A DNA stretch of 64,000 nt from Nectonema munidae (Eukaryota > Nematomorpha > Nectonematoida > Nectonematidae), in NCBI GenBank assembly GCA_030549495.1, contig JAUIRK010001036.1, positions 840,001 through 904,000 on the forward strand, in the 5' to 3' direction. This document shows positions 44,425 to 55,940 of this stretch, one piece after another. The position numbers and the translations under genes were made by a program. Each line of letters begins with the position of its first letter. The first letter of the stretch is position 1. The notes under the pieces are model-generated. The model saw nothing but the letters and a program-made list of their open reading frames with translations, was not told the DNA's origin and did no database searches.

Positions 44425-44944
44425 GGAGACAAAATGGAGCGGAAATACCTCTAGAAAGCTCATTCAAGGTTTCAAAATTGTATATAGCGGATTGTCCAAC
44501 AGAAGGAACGGTGTAGGTGTGATTATTATGAGTGAAAATGGAATAAAAGGGTAATTGAAGTAAGAAGAGCTGGTGACAGAATAATTTTATTGAAGCTGAG
44601 AGGCATTGATGAAATTATAACAGTTTTGTCAATATATGCGCCTCAAGTTGGTTGTAGTAGAGAGGAAAAAAAATGAGTTTGCAGAAAAACTAGATAGTTT
44701 ACTATCACAAATTCCTGACAGTGAAACAGTTATTTTGGCAGGTGACTTTAACGGTCAAATCGGCAAGGATAGTGATGGGTGCGATGGAGTTCATGGTGGA
44801 CACGGTTTTGGTAATAGAAACGAAGAAGGCGAAAGGATATTAGACTTGGCACAAAGAAACAATTTGACCATATGTAACACAAATTTTAGAAAGAAGGATA
44901 GTCATTTGATAACATATAGCAGTGGGGGCAAAAAAGTCAAATAG
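44425..44944 (+). pseudogene. RTE endonuclease domain (craniofacial-development-protein-2-like)
   Basis: Visible motifs in order are LQETKWSG, FKIVYSGLSNRRNGVGVII, LSIYAPQVG (frame change after it), ILAGDFNGQIGKDSDG, VHGGHGFGNRNEEGERIL and LTICNTNFRKKDSHLITY. These are the metal-binding and nucleolytic motifs of the RTE-type AP endonuclease: E of QETKW, D and N of GDFNG. The final S-D-H motif region is disrupted. Frame changes near 44555 and 44640 break it. Confidence 0.9.
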
Positions 44945-44977
44945 ACTTCTTCATGGTCAAACAGGGAAAAAGAAAAT

Positions 44978-47090
44978 GTGTCAAGAATCGCAAAGTTATC
45001 CCTGGAAGTGACATTGTACCACAACACAGAATTACAAAGAACTAAAGAGAAAAAACGAAAAGTTATGAAGATAGGTAGATTTAAGACATGGCTACTCGAA
45101 GATAAAAAAAATCAGGAAAGATACGAGAAAATAGTTGAGAAAAGTTTGATGGAAAAACAAATAGATGAAGATAGTGAAGAAATGTGGAGTCACCTCAAAA
45201 ACAGTTTGTTGGTTGCCAGTAAGGAGGTGCTGGGTAAAACAAAAAAAGGTAAGAAAACTAAAAAAGAAACATGGTGGTGGAAGGAGGAGGTTAGAGAAGT
45301 ATTGAAAGATAAAAAGTTAACTTTCAAGAAATGGCAGAAAAGTAAGTCAGAAGAGGATAAACATATATATATATATAATTTAGAAGAGAGAACTATCTCT
45401 GAATTGAAAGCAAATGAAACAGAAAAAATGTACAATTCACTGGGGAATAAAGATGGGGACAAGCAAATTTTCAAACTTGCAAATTCTAGGCAAAGAGATA
45501 TTCAAGAAACTGGAAATGTGGACATTATAAAAAACAGAGAAGGAAAAATTTTATTCAAGGATGAGGAAATTGAGAACAGATGGAAAGAGTACTTTGAGGA
45601 GCTACTAAATGTTGAAAATAACCATGAAAACACAGATAAAGGAGAAAAAGTTGAGAAGAAAGAGAAGTATTGGAAGCAATGAAAGAAATGAAAAAAAACA
45701 AAGCAACAGGAATCAGTGAAGTTAGTATAGATATGATAAAAGCAGGCTGAGAAAAATGTTTGAAGATGACGACTAGATTGCTGGAATTCATTTGGAAGGA
45801 AGAAAGAATGCCGCAAGAATGAACTAAAAGCTTAATTATTCCGATTTACAAGAATAAAAGAGATGTGTTGAATTGCGAAAATTACCGGGGAATTAAATTG
45901 CTAGAACATGGGTAGAAACTGCTAGAGAGAATTTTGAGTAGGCGCGTTAGAAATTAAGTAATTATAGACTCGAATCAGTTTGGCTTCATGCATGGTAAAA
46001 GTACAGTGGATCCGATATTTATAGTAAGACAATTGATGGAAAAAAGACTAGAAGGAAATCTGCCTTTATTTTGTAGCCTTGTAGACTTAGAGAAGGCATA
46101 TGACAGAGTTCCAAGAGATATCGTATACTGGAGCTTGAGAGAAAAAGGTGTTAGTGAAAAGCTTGTAAGGTTAATTCAGGAAACATACAGATTAGAACAA
46201 TGAATGGATGCTCACAGGAGTTTGATATAAACGTAGGCTTACACCAAGGTTCGACACTTAGTCCATTACTTTTTGCAATTGTTATAGATGAATCCTCGAA
46301 AAATATCAGAAAAGATGACCTTTGGGAACTAATGTTCGCTGATGATTTGGTAATAATAGCAGACAGTGAAAAAGAAATGCAAGAAAGAGTATTTATGTGG
46401 CAAGAATGTCTCGAAGGAAAAGGCCTGAGATTGAATTCACGTAAGACTGAAGTGATGAAAGTCTGTAGGAATGAAAACGCTGTGATAATCACAAAAGATA
46501 AGCATGGGATCGAATTGAAACAAGTACAAGAGTTCAAGTATTTAGGGCCAGTTATTGAAAAGGAAGGAGGTTGTAGTAAGGATGTACAATCGAGGTTGGA
46601 TGCGAGTTGGGCAAAATGGAAAGAAGTTAAGACTGTTTTAAACGATAAAAAGCTGCCAATGAAACTGAAGGCCAACGTGTATTTAGCCATAGTGAGAACA
46701 GTCATGACTTACGGTTCAGAATGTTGGTGTCTGAAAAAGAAAGAAAAGAACAAGTTGGAAGTGTCTGAAATGAAAATGCTGAGAATGATGTTAAATGTAA
46801 CAAGAAGAGATAGAATGAGGAATAAAGAAATAAGACGAAGAACAAAAGTAATGATGAGTATGATAGATGTAATCGAAAAGAAAAAAATGAGATGGCATGG
46901 ACACGTGCTGAGAAGGGAAAAAGATAAGAAAATAAAGAAAACATACGATGAGCAGGTAAAAGAAAAAGGCAAAAAATGAGATGGGGAGATGATTTGGAAG
47001 AAAGTATGAAAAAATTTGGTTTGAAAGAAAGCGATGCTACAGACAGAAAGCTTTGGAGAGAACGGATCAAAGTCATCGACCCCCAATAAG
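44978..47090 (+). pseudogene. RTE reverse transcriptase and C-terminal tail
   Basis: A lysine-rich connector (44978-45682) with the WWWKEEVREVLKDKK box leads into the RT. Motifs then run NYRGIKLLEH, QFGFMHGKSTVDPIF, LVDLEKAYDRVPRDI, GLHQGSTLSPLLFAIV, LMFADDLVIIAD (about 46335, catalytic DD present), then KYLGPVIEKEGGCSKD and YGSECWCLKK. The tail is MRWHGHVLRREKDKK, followed after a frame break by a LKESDATDRKLWRERI-like end. At least four frame changes or stops are seen. The clade assignment rests on the YDRVPR and WHGHVLRR motifs. Confidence 0.92.
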
Positions 47091-47116
47091 AGGATAAGAT
47101 GAAGAAGAAGAAGAAG

Positions 47117-47333
47117 ACTTATTCCTAAACCAAACCGAGATCATAGCCAGATTAATAATGGGATGGAGATTAATGATTTCCTTATTACCAACAGGTAAAA
47201 TTATTGAAAAAATTTTAAGAAAACGAACGATTCACTACAAACTCAAGCATAACTTAATACACCCTAACCAATTTGCATATCTACCACATAGGGGCACGGA
47301 ATTGGTTCTGATCCGCCTCACCTCTATCTAGTA
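47117..47333 (+). mobile_element. LINE A, piece 2: start of RT
   Basis: Directly after the RTE the sequence repeats LIPKPN and continues RDHSQI, then a degraded stretch with IIEKILRK-like residues, then NQFAYLPHRGTELVLIRLTS, the QFGF-type motif of LINE RT. It ends at the left hAT duplication (47326-47333) and continues at 51003. Confidence 0.8.
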
Positions 47334-47756
47334 CAGTGGTTCTTAACCTTTTTTCTATAATTCCCCATTTTTTAGTGAGCGAACTCTCAATTTCCCACCA
47401 CAGTTATCGTTAACTAAAAAAAGTAATCTTACCCTATTCAGTGTTTAGTGGGTAAATAACTCGAAATTTTGTTTATATACTAAATTTATTTCTTTAAAAA
47501 ATTTTTTTTATCAAACATAGTATGAACCTTATTTTTCTTATAAACATATTTTTGTATGATATATTATTTGTATTAAATTAAAAACTATTTGGAGATTCTT
47601 TTTTTAAAGCAAACGTCTTCCTGAATATAGTATCAAAGCAATAAAGTTAAATTGAAGACCACTGTAGTAAAAAGATGAGGCATTTGTCATAATTATAAAA
47701 TATATATCAATTCAATTTTTTTTTCACAATTTATTAGATTTTTTTTCCACAATTTA

Positions 47757-48734
47757 TTAGATTTTTTTCCACAATTTATTTCTTTCTTCCAATAACTGTG
47801 TCACTTTAGGGAGCAAATGCCCAAGCCTAATCAACATATCGCCTTTTGACAGCCAACGCACAGAAGTGTGAAACAAGAGTCCTTTGTAGTCGGATTCCAA
47901 ATCCAGGCACAACTGTTGAGAGTTGAGAGCGCTTGCTTTAACATAATTTACAATCCTAATAGCCGCATCAAGCGTTTCTTTAAACGGTTGAGTCATTGTT
48001 CTTGAACAGTGCTGTGTCAACCTTAGGATTTTTTGCTTCACTTGTTGCGCAAATCCAAATCTCACACCCAACATAACAGGAGCTCCATCTGTGCAAAGAT
48101 GGACAAGTTTGTCCCAGTCCAATCCTTACTTTTCAAAAAAATCGTTAACAAGCTGCATGACATCGACAGCTTGAGTTGTTGTTTCTAGTGAGCGGCAAAA
48201 TAATAAGTCTTCTTCGATGTTTTGATTGAAGACGGAACGAACAAAGACAATTAGTTGAGACAAATTCGCCACATCCACAAACTCATCTAATTGAATAGCT
48301 AAGCCAGAAGACGCTTTCACTCTTACCAAGAGTTGCGACTTGATATTGGACGACATATCAAAAATGCGTGACTTAACGGTATCGTTGGATAGAGAAATTT
48401 GTTTCATCTTCGCTACTGCAGATTCGCCAAGCAAAATATCAGCACATGAGATGAGGCACGGCTTTATGAGCGTCTCTTATATGCTATGTGGTTTCTTTGC
48501 CTTTGCTACCAGAAGAGAAACAGCATACGATGAGTGCACGATTGCTCTTGACTCAGTTTGACATTTTCCGTCATGGTCCATCTTCATTTTCTTCAAACAG
48601 TTTGCTTTTGATTCAAAAAATTGTCTCTTACTGTTAGCAAGCTTAGGGTGTACATTGGAGAGATGCATCTTCAGTTGATGAGGCTTCATTAAATCATTAC
48701 TGAGCGTTTTGTGGCAAATAACGCACTGAGGCAA
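47757..48734 (-). pseudogene. hAT transposase, ZBED5/SCAND3-like, C-terminally truncated
   Basis: From 48734 a BED-type zinc finger reads PQCVICHKTLSNDLMKP, then HLSNVHP (C-x2-C ... H-x4-H). The next frame (48434-48126) has LLGESAVAKMKQISLSNDTV, then IQLDEFVDVANLSQL, whose D is the likely first catalytic residue of the hAT RNase H fold. After one in-frame TAA the frame 48122-47757 gives LVHLCTDGAPVMLGVRFGF with the second Asp, and IRIVNYVKASALN then LLFHTSVRWLSKG, the family RW box. The final part with the third catalytic residue and the dimerisation domain is missing. One frameshift and one stop are visible. Confidence 0.88.
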
Positions 48735-49726
48735 CTGTCCGTTGCGTCCTCAAACAAACGTGAAACCGTAGTCCATGTACTTGTCATATTTTCTTTTAGT
48801 TCTATTTTTTCATGCTTCACCCTACTTTCATTATTCTCACTCATAAATTCTTTTTTTTCTTTATTCATCTCTATCAAATAGGACAATTAATTGTTTTTAT
48901 TATTATTTGAAAGTGATGGAAAAGATAAAATAAATAATGAAAAAAGTTAATAGAGATGAAATAGACAACAATTAAAAATTTTATAATTTATCTAATAATA
49001 ATCAAGCTCATGGATCTCATTACATATATTCTCATACATCAAAAATTTTAATAAAAATTAGGGCCGTGAAATTTAAGGACTAATTGATCGATTAAATTTA
49101 TTTTAACGATCAAAGTTTCCTTTAATTATTAATCAGATTAAATTTTATTTTGGGGACTATCTCAATAAATATAATAGTGGCTAAAGAAAAAAAATTAATA
49201 GATATGAAAGACTACTTCTCTGGCAAATTACATAATCATTTTGGTTTAAAATTGTTAGATGAAGATAATATTGAAGACGCTGCCAACGTTTATAAGAGAA
49301 AACGTACACTCCTTAAATTTAATTTTCAAATGAAAGATATTTTGTTAAATTAATTTGTTCGCAAATGTACTGATGTTTTGATTTAATCGTTAATATAAAA
49401 AAATTAACTATTAAAAATAAATTAATCGTTACCATCCTTAATAAAAATACATAAAATAAAATAATTTTTATCAAAAATTTTTGGGGTGAGCATAATAAGT
49501 TTAAAAAATGTTAAAGTGAGGCAAATCGTAAAACAAAGAGGAATGCTTACGTAAATTTAAATGCAATGGAAAAAAACTTGATTAAAAGCAAAACAAATGC
49601 TTGATAGATAAGCAAAATGATGAAATATGTCAGTGATGGGAGAAAGCGAATGAATAAAGTAATAACTAACTAAGGCTCACTCAATGTGTTAGCAATAAGT
49701 AGATTGTGAATAAGATGTGTGTGCAA

Positions 49727-50819
49727 TAGGGTGATTCTTAAAAAAAATTTTTCGAAAATTTAAATGACACCCTCTGCATTCGATGAGAAAACATATATGA
49801 AGAGTAAATATAACAATAAAATTTATCCATGTTTAAAAAAGCTTCCGCTCCAAGTAAAATATAAATTTGATAAAAAAACTTGTATTTTTTTTAGTTACAA
49901 GTATTGTAACCTTAGTGCTAAGACCACTAAAATAGTTATTAAGTGTTAAAATTTTAACAATAGATGGTGGTAATAAAAAAATACTAAAAAAATTATTGGA
50001 GTGTCTTTTTGGTCACATTCAAAGCATCTGTAATTTTTTTAATTTTATCAATATTTTTAATAAATTATTTTTTACTATTTAAATATTTCAATTAATAGTT
50101 TATATTTAAAAAAAACTCTTATGGATAATTTTATATAAATTTATTTTTATAATTTTATTTTATTTAAGATTGTTATTCAAGATTATTTTCATTTATTGTT
50201 TTCATTTAAGATTATAACTATTTTTTTGTTCCAATTAAAGATGAACTCAAGAAATTCGAGTTTAAAAGTTCAAATCAATAAGAATACTTGGGAAAGAAAT
50301 TTAAAGTTCAAATCAAAACAAAAAAGGGAAAGTAAAATTCCTTTAATAGAGTCTTTTTCTCATTTGAGTAGAATTCCGACTAACTGTCAAATTCTTGGTA
50401 ATTTCAAATTTTTATATAACAAGACTAAGAACAAAGAAGAGAGAATCAAGTTTATATTGAGTGAGATTGAATACCTTTGGAAAGAAACACTTGATTTTCC
50501 ACTACTTTCTAAATCCCTTATTAGAAAAAAACTTGGAATTCTCATACAATTAGAAAATAAGAATAGAAAAAGACAGTCCGAGAAATTTATATCAGATATT
50601 CTTCCAGGTTTGTTTGATGTTACAAATGTTAATGGTTTTTGGAAATGTAAGGAAGATAAAGAGTTCTATAAAAAACAAATTGAAAGCCTGGGAAGAGTGG
50701 GCTACTCAACATTAAAGGAGGCTCCTTCAAGCTCTATACTGTGCAACTTATATGCAAGACTGGGCTCATTGCTGAATGTGTGTGCGCGTGCGTGTTCCAA
50801 GATATGGATGGAGAAGTGA
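49727..50819 (+). mobile_element. Fragment of a third member of the unfamiliar transposon family, inside the hAT
   Basis: The left edge reads TAGGGTGATTCTTAAAA, close to the TAGGGTGTCCCAAAA end of the 4.07-kb element. The frame 50196-50819 (207 residues, longest uninterrupted frame on the plus strand here) has the same layout as the N-terminus of that family: a basic start, IPTNCQILGNFKFLYNKTKN, ILSEIEYLWKETLDFPLLSK, then ILPGLFDVTNVNGFW and KEDKEFYKKQIESLGRVGYS. The frame then runs into unrelated sequence, and no right end is found. The rest of the transposase is missing. Confidence 0.55.
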
Positions 50820-51002
50820 TTTTTTTATGTTTGGCATATTGGAAATGCTCAGTGTGATGCTATAGTTACTTCCATGTTTTGTCGGAAATTTTAAAATATT
50901 GATTTTTTAGGCGACACAAACGGATGGAATTCCCCACTTAGCAACATCAGCATTCCCCACTAGTGAGGAATTCCCCACCGGTTAAGAAATACTGATCTAG
51001 TA

Positions 51003-52420
51003 GAAACACTAAAAAATCAGCACACCGCGACAACGATCTTCCTAGATATTCAAAACGGCTTCAACTCAGCATGGCCCCCTCTATCATCAACAACCTTATT
51101 GATAACAACTACCCTACTTATACCCTCAAATTTATTTCCAATTACCTCCAGGATCGTATTCTTGTTCTATTACAGAATAGGTGCAAATACTTCCAAACAT
51201 TAACACTCACAAAGTGGCTGTCTATCAGACGTTCTTTTGTTAGTTCTCATAAACCATTTTATTCATTTTCTCAGACACACTTCAATCAAACAACATTAAC
51301 AACACCCTGAATCTGATTACACAAATTAATCAAATGGCTAACAAGTATAAAATCTCCTTTAACATGGACAAACTCAAAACCTACACTTCATACGGAAAAG
51401 AACTATTGCACTACCACTAAAACTGAACGCACTGTTACAACTTACCCCCGAACCATATATAAAATTCCTTGGCATCACACTCCAATCAAATCTGAAATTG
51501 ACATCTCACTTCAAAAACATTCACACTAAACTGTCAACAACACTTTTCTCAGTTAAAAAAGCAATCTCATATAAATGGGGTCTCCATCCAAAAATTAGCA
51601 AATTCATATTTCACCTCAATCATACTTCCGGTCATTCATTATGGCTCTTTAACTTGGGGAAGTTCCCTCAAATTCCAGAGTTTCCTATTTTATCTAAAAA
51701 AAAATACATCGCCTCTGCCTCCTCACCATCACCAATGCATTCCACACACAACCTCTACATCAAAACCCTACTCTAAAATGTCCTACTCAGTCCACACTTC
51801 CCCATCGCTTGCCTTTTTCAACTCCCTCATCGAACAGTATATACCCCAAATGGCTCATAACCTAGTTCTCCCGCAAGTAACTCAATCACAAATGAATGGC
51901 TTAACAACATACCTTCAAGTATAGCCGAATTCACTCTGAGTATAACTATTTATCTTTTTGCTATGCATACCTTTTCATCATAAAACAACACTCCAACCCT
52001 TTTTGCAGATTTGGATGCCCCCAAATTGAAACTCCTATTCACATCATCCTCCAGCGCCCAATATTCTCACATCAAAGCTTTAAAATCACTTATAATATAC
52101 TACTACACTTTGATCTCCCTTCCTCCCTATTACTCTCCCACCCCAAAATCATTCATCTCATTTCCACATTTATCAACTCAATAGAACCTATCCTCAACAC
52201 CTCCCAAAATCTAATCTAATCTCCTTAACTACTTAGACAAACACCTTTTCTCAACACAGCGTCATACGAATAACCATTAAATATGAACTCACCCAATCTA
52301 CCTTAAATAAACTTATCTATTTTAGACGTTGCTCCATTAATACTACTTTCTGTTTCGCCTTTGTCCAGCAATTCTCACAAGCTTATCAACTAACGTTGGA
52401 AAGTGCTTAGTTATCTCCTA
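51003..52420 (+). mobile_element. LINE A, piece 3: RT and C-terminal zinc finger
   Basis: The RT resumes with VETLKNQHTATTIFLDIQ, NGFNSAWPPSIINNLIDN and FISNYLQDR. After losing the YADD region it shows YIKFLGITLQSNLKLTSHF, then NSLIEQYIPQ. At about 52003-52080 it reads CRFGCPQIETPIHIILQRP, the degraded C-terminal CCHC-type finger of R1/jockey/I-like LINEs. Many stops and frame changes show age. The clade is not resolved. This sequence is less AT-rich (C-rich on the plus strand) than its surroundings. Confidence 0.8.
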
Positions 52421-52429
52421 CCTACCTAC

Positions 52430-53829
52430 AATATAATTGATTTCTTATGGAAGATTTGCAAAATTTAAACTAAAAAAAATGTTAAAATATTTAAATAAAA
52501 ATGAGACAAGTCAAAAAAATATAAAAATATGAAAGTGAAAAGTAATCATTTTAGTTAGAATTGGAAAAAGAGAAAATTGATTTACAAAAAGAGAAAATAG
52601 AATTGCAAAAGGACAAAATAGAACTAAAATTGAATAGAATTATATTGGCGCTGGATGTCTTCTACCTGTAACAAGAAAGTAAGGTTATGATAAAAATTAC
52701 TCTATGGGGTATGAGAAAAGATAATGAGAAATAAAACCTTGATAAAATCTTAAATATTGAAAGAAGGAAATAGAAAGAGACAAGTATATAAAGGTGCATA
52801 CTAGCACAAAAAATAGAGTAGTTATAAACCGCATTTGAAAATTTATTTTTTTTTAATTTGTTGTAAATTTTTTTAAATTTAATGAGTTCGTTTTATGTAA
52901 AAGATCTATAATCTTCAGTAATATATATCAACGAAATGAACAAAGTTGAAAAATATATAATTTGATTGACATCACAACAATAAATAATTGCTTGAAAAAA
53001 TTTTTGATTGACGGAACCGTAAAGTAAAACATTACCCAAAGTCAGTAGGTAAGCATATGCATTAGTGCCTCATTTGACTCTTCTAAGTAAAAATTCTGGC
53101 TACGCTACTTGATGTAGCAGTCAATTAATGAAGTATGAAGCAATTCGATATTATACTAAATGGGTCGAACATTTTACACTATTTCATTAGCTTGATCTCT
53201 GAATAGGCACACTGTACATTTACACATGTCCGTGAACATATTTTAAAGTTTTGGATTCTTAGAAAAAATATTTAAAATTGATATATCCTTTAAGAAAACA
53301 CAAAAATAATTTTAAAAAAAATCTTGATTTATGTAAACATTCTCAATTCTCACACAAGACATTTAAAACATATTCATAGTATTTTAAATTTCGTTTATGC
53401 TTTAATATGATTTTTAGGTGAGATTGGTCTCTGTCAGAAAAAAAAAGCTAAATATAAAAAATACCGATCAAAAATAATGGCTTTATTCGATAACTTTGAA
53501 AATGGAGGTATATCTATAGAAAATTTTTTACCTTTTTTTCACGTTTTTTATTACTTTTTATAACAAAAAAGAAATCAAATAGGTGAAGCTTCAAAGTATT
53601 TTACATATAACGTGGAAGGAAGAGCTTTTTGATGGAATATTTGAATTATGGAATACACACTTTTCTGACACTTAACTTTTTTTTATCGAATAGAGCTCTT
53701 ATAAACTGACGAAGCTTTGGGTGACGCCATCCATTAACCAATTCTTTTCAGAGTAATACCTTACGCTTTGAGTGCAGCTTCTTGTAGCTTTACTTTTAAT
53801 TTTATCGAATAGATAGCTTGAAATTGTAA
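52430..53829. other. AT-rich DNA; short coiled-coil fragment only
   Basis: No gene. At 52553-52640 the plus strand encodes ELEKEKIDLQKEKIELQKDK, a direct three-fold repeat of a seven-codon pattern, homologous to the inverted fragment at 44105-44165. The remainder has chance frames only. Confidence 0.45.
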
Positions 53830-53833
53830 TTAA

Positions 53834-53964
53834 CCCATTTAAGGCCAAGCAAAGCAGACGATATCTAAAAAAAACGCAGACGATTTATATTCAAAGTCAT
53901 TGAAAAAAGCAGACGAAGATAAAATTTCTTATGTTCCAAAATAGGAACATTGGCCGTAGATGGG
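53834..53964 (+). mobile_element. TTAA-flanked MITE (piggyBac type), copy 2
   Basis: 131 bp flanked by TTAA at 53830-53833 and 53965-53968. The ends CCCATTTAAG and CCCATCTACG (reverse) are imperfect inverted repeats. It is the copy closest to that at 13954-14082, differing at a handful of positions and in the length of an A run. Confidence 0.9.
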
Positions 53965-54479
53965 TTAATGCAGTAGAAGCAAAGATAGGATGTTTTTGAT
54001 AAGTTTGTATGCACCTCTATCGTTTCTATAAAATTCAGTGAGTCTTAATTGCTACACCTAAAAATCAATTTTTCATTTTCTATAAATAGCATGATAAAAA
54101 AACTTTTCCAGTACTCATTGACACCAATGGAATTGTCAGCTGGCGAGTTTGATATTTTCAAAATTATTTTTAAAAGCATTCCAGACTCCTCTTTCAAAAT
54201 CGAGCACAATTTCTTTCAACCTCACCTTGTCCGGTAATTTACCTTTCAACTAAAAAAGTTCTGTTAAGTGTAAATGATATTCTTCATCTTAATATGTTCA
54301 CCATAAGTTAAATTAAGCTAGTATAATAATAATCAGCTTTACGGCTATAACAAAACTTAACATAATTTATTAAGCGAAAATAAAAGCTAAGTATAAGATT
54401 GTGAGGATCGCATCGTGTGAAAAGAATGAAAATGTGAATTAATCCAGGGTTCGTCTTATGATTGATAGTACAAAAGTAA

Positions 54480-55940
54480 AGAGTTCGATTTATCAAAGGT
54501 AAAAATCATGTCTTTCCAATAAAAACGAAGGTTGAAGATTTGCAAAGAGGGGGAATCAAGAACATGCTTAGGGAGATTATTCCAGTCGTTTATAATTCTA
54601 TGAGGCCTTGAGAAAACCTTTTGTGCATATCATTTTCATAAATTTTTTCCCGTGGTTTCTTGAATTTCTAATAGAAAATGCAGGTAAAAGAGTAGAGTTT
54701 ACGTCCATGCATTTGTTGGTTAAATTGAATACCGTGATCATATCATCACGTTTGGACCTGTATATTAACCATTTAAGTATCATAGAAATCAGACGATATT
54801 TAAAAAAAACGCAGACGATTTATATTCAAAGTCATTGAAAAAAGCAGACGAAGATGAAATTACTTATGTTCCCAAATGGGAACATTGGGACTTAATGGGT
54901 TAAAGATGGCAAAGATAATTTATGTAGTATTTTCTTATAATCTAAATTTTTCAAGTCCTTTTATTTTTTGGGTAATTAACCTTTCCATTTTTTCTAAATT
55001 TTTCATATCTTTTGTACGCGTTGGATGGGATATTGAACGTACCATATTCAAGGTGTGGTCGTATCAGGGCTTAATATAAGGGTAGTGCTATTCCAGTATC
55101 GAATACCTAAAGACTTGAAAACATATTGAATAAGCCTTTGAAATAGCTTTTGAAAAATGAGGCTAAAAACGCAAAGTTTTGTCGATAAGTGACCCCAAGA
55201 TCGCTAATAAAGTCAACTCGTTTTATATCATAGCCAGCTATGTAATCGGTGACTCTTTGAGATAATTTGAGGGTAACTACATTTAGAGAAGTTGAGATCC
55301 ATACCCCATCTGTTGCACCATTCGTACAGAGCAAAGAGATCACTTTGTAAAGTCTTTTGAGATCTCTTAATCGAAGCTCAGTAAATGTTAAGATCGTCTG
55401 CAAATAGTTTCAAATGAGAATCAATTCGTTTATGTATAAATTGAATAACAAAGGTCCAAGCACACCTTGGATAACACCACTTGTTACATCGATAAACTTG
55501 ATAGCTGTCCAATGTCCATTCACACAGACTTGTTGTGTTCTATTCTTAAAAAAGATTCAATCCATTTTAAAACTTTAGTATTTATGCCATATGCTTCTAG
55601 ATTTTTGACAAATATTTGTGGGGTACTTTATCAAAAGCTTTACAAAAATCAAAGTAACAGTTAAACTCTTTTCTAACAAGGTGGCAATATCGTTCTTATA
55701 AAAGCCATGCTGTTCACTTGTAATGAGGTTGTTATGTTCTAGAAACGAAAGAATATTGTTTGAAATTATTGATTCAAGGACTTTAGATAACACTAGAGTC
55801 AAACTTTTTGGTCTGTAGTTAGAAATAAGTTTAGGATCTGAATTTTTATGAACTGGTGTCACTACTGCTTTTTTTCCATGTAATGGGAATGATTTTTTCA
55901 CTGATAGATCTATACTGATAAGGCAATACAATACACAAAA
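54480..55940 (-). mobile_element. CR1-like LINE remnant
   Basis: On the minus strand from 55931: KKAVVTPVHKNSDPKLISNY, RPKSLTLVLSKVLESII, then after frame changes GVLGPLLFNLYIN (about 55460), LKLFADDLNIY (about 55395) and an L-W-C-N-x-W region. Further on are RPHLEYGTFNIPSNA (about 55040), KRDDMITVFNLTNK (about 54725) and IINDWNNLPKHVLDSPSLQIF (about 54570). These match the CR1-like element at 38285-40220 domain by domain but at low identity, so it is another subfamily. At least six frame breaks are seen. It is interrupted by the TTAA MITE at 54769-54899. Confidence 0.88.
54769..54899 (+). mobile_element. TTAA-flanked MITE (piggyBac type), copy 3, inside the CR1 remnant
   Basis: 131 bp flanked by TTAA at 54765-54768 and 54900-54903. 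The left end has lost one C (CCATTTAAG). The inside is nearly identical to the other two copies from the second GCAGACGA onwards. LINE coding sequence continues on both sides (LKWLIYRSKRDD on one side, the ERLITQKIKG-type segment on the other), so the MITE is younger than the LINE. Confidence 0.92.

Larger units (their letters stand above)
44409..47116 (+). mobile_element. RTE-clade LINE inserted in LINE A with a 15-bp TSD
   Basis: The element starts inside its endonuclease at the QETKW box (about 44430), so it is 5'-truncated. It ends in a GATGAAGAAGAAGAAG tail as RTE elements do. Both sides carry the exact duplication ACTTATTCCTAAACC (44394-44408 and 47117-47131). Length is about 2.7 kb against about 3.3 kb for a full RTE. 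Endonuclease, RT and C-terminal tail are all visible but divided over five frames, with several in-frame stops between about 45682 and 45988. Confidence 0.93.
47334..50994 (-). mobile_element. hAT transposon (ZBED5-like) inserted in LINE A with exact 8-bp TSD
   Basis: The 3661-bp element has ends CAGTGGTTCTTAACCTTT and, in reverse, CAGTATTTCTTAACCGG. Both ends are followed by ATTCCCCA-containing subterminal repeats. The duplication ATCTAGTA is exact (47326-47333 and 50995-51002). The transposase is on the minus strand. The upstream half (48890-50820) holds foreign material, including the element fragment at 49727-50819. Because both TSD copies are intact, LINE A was already present when this inserted. 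Confidence 0.95.

Noticed and set aside
45502-45816. Ser/Phe-rich minus-strand frames, also at 46151-46705 and 46702-47086
   Set aside because: Antisense shadows of the RTE reverse transcriptase, which carries the real motifs.
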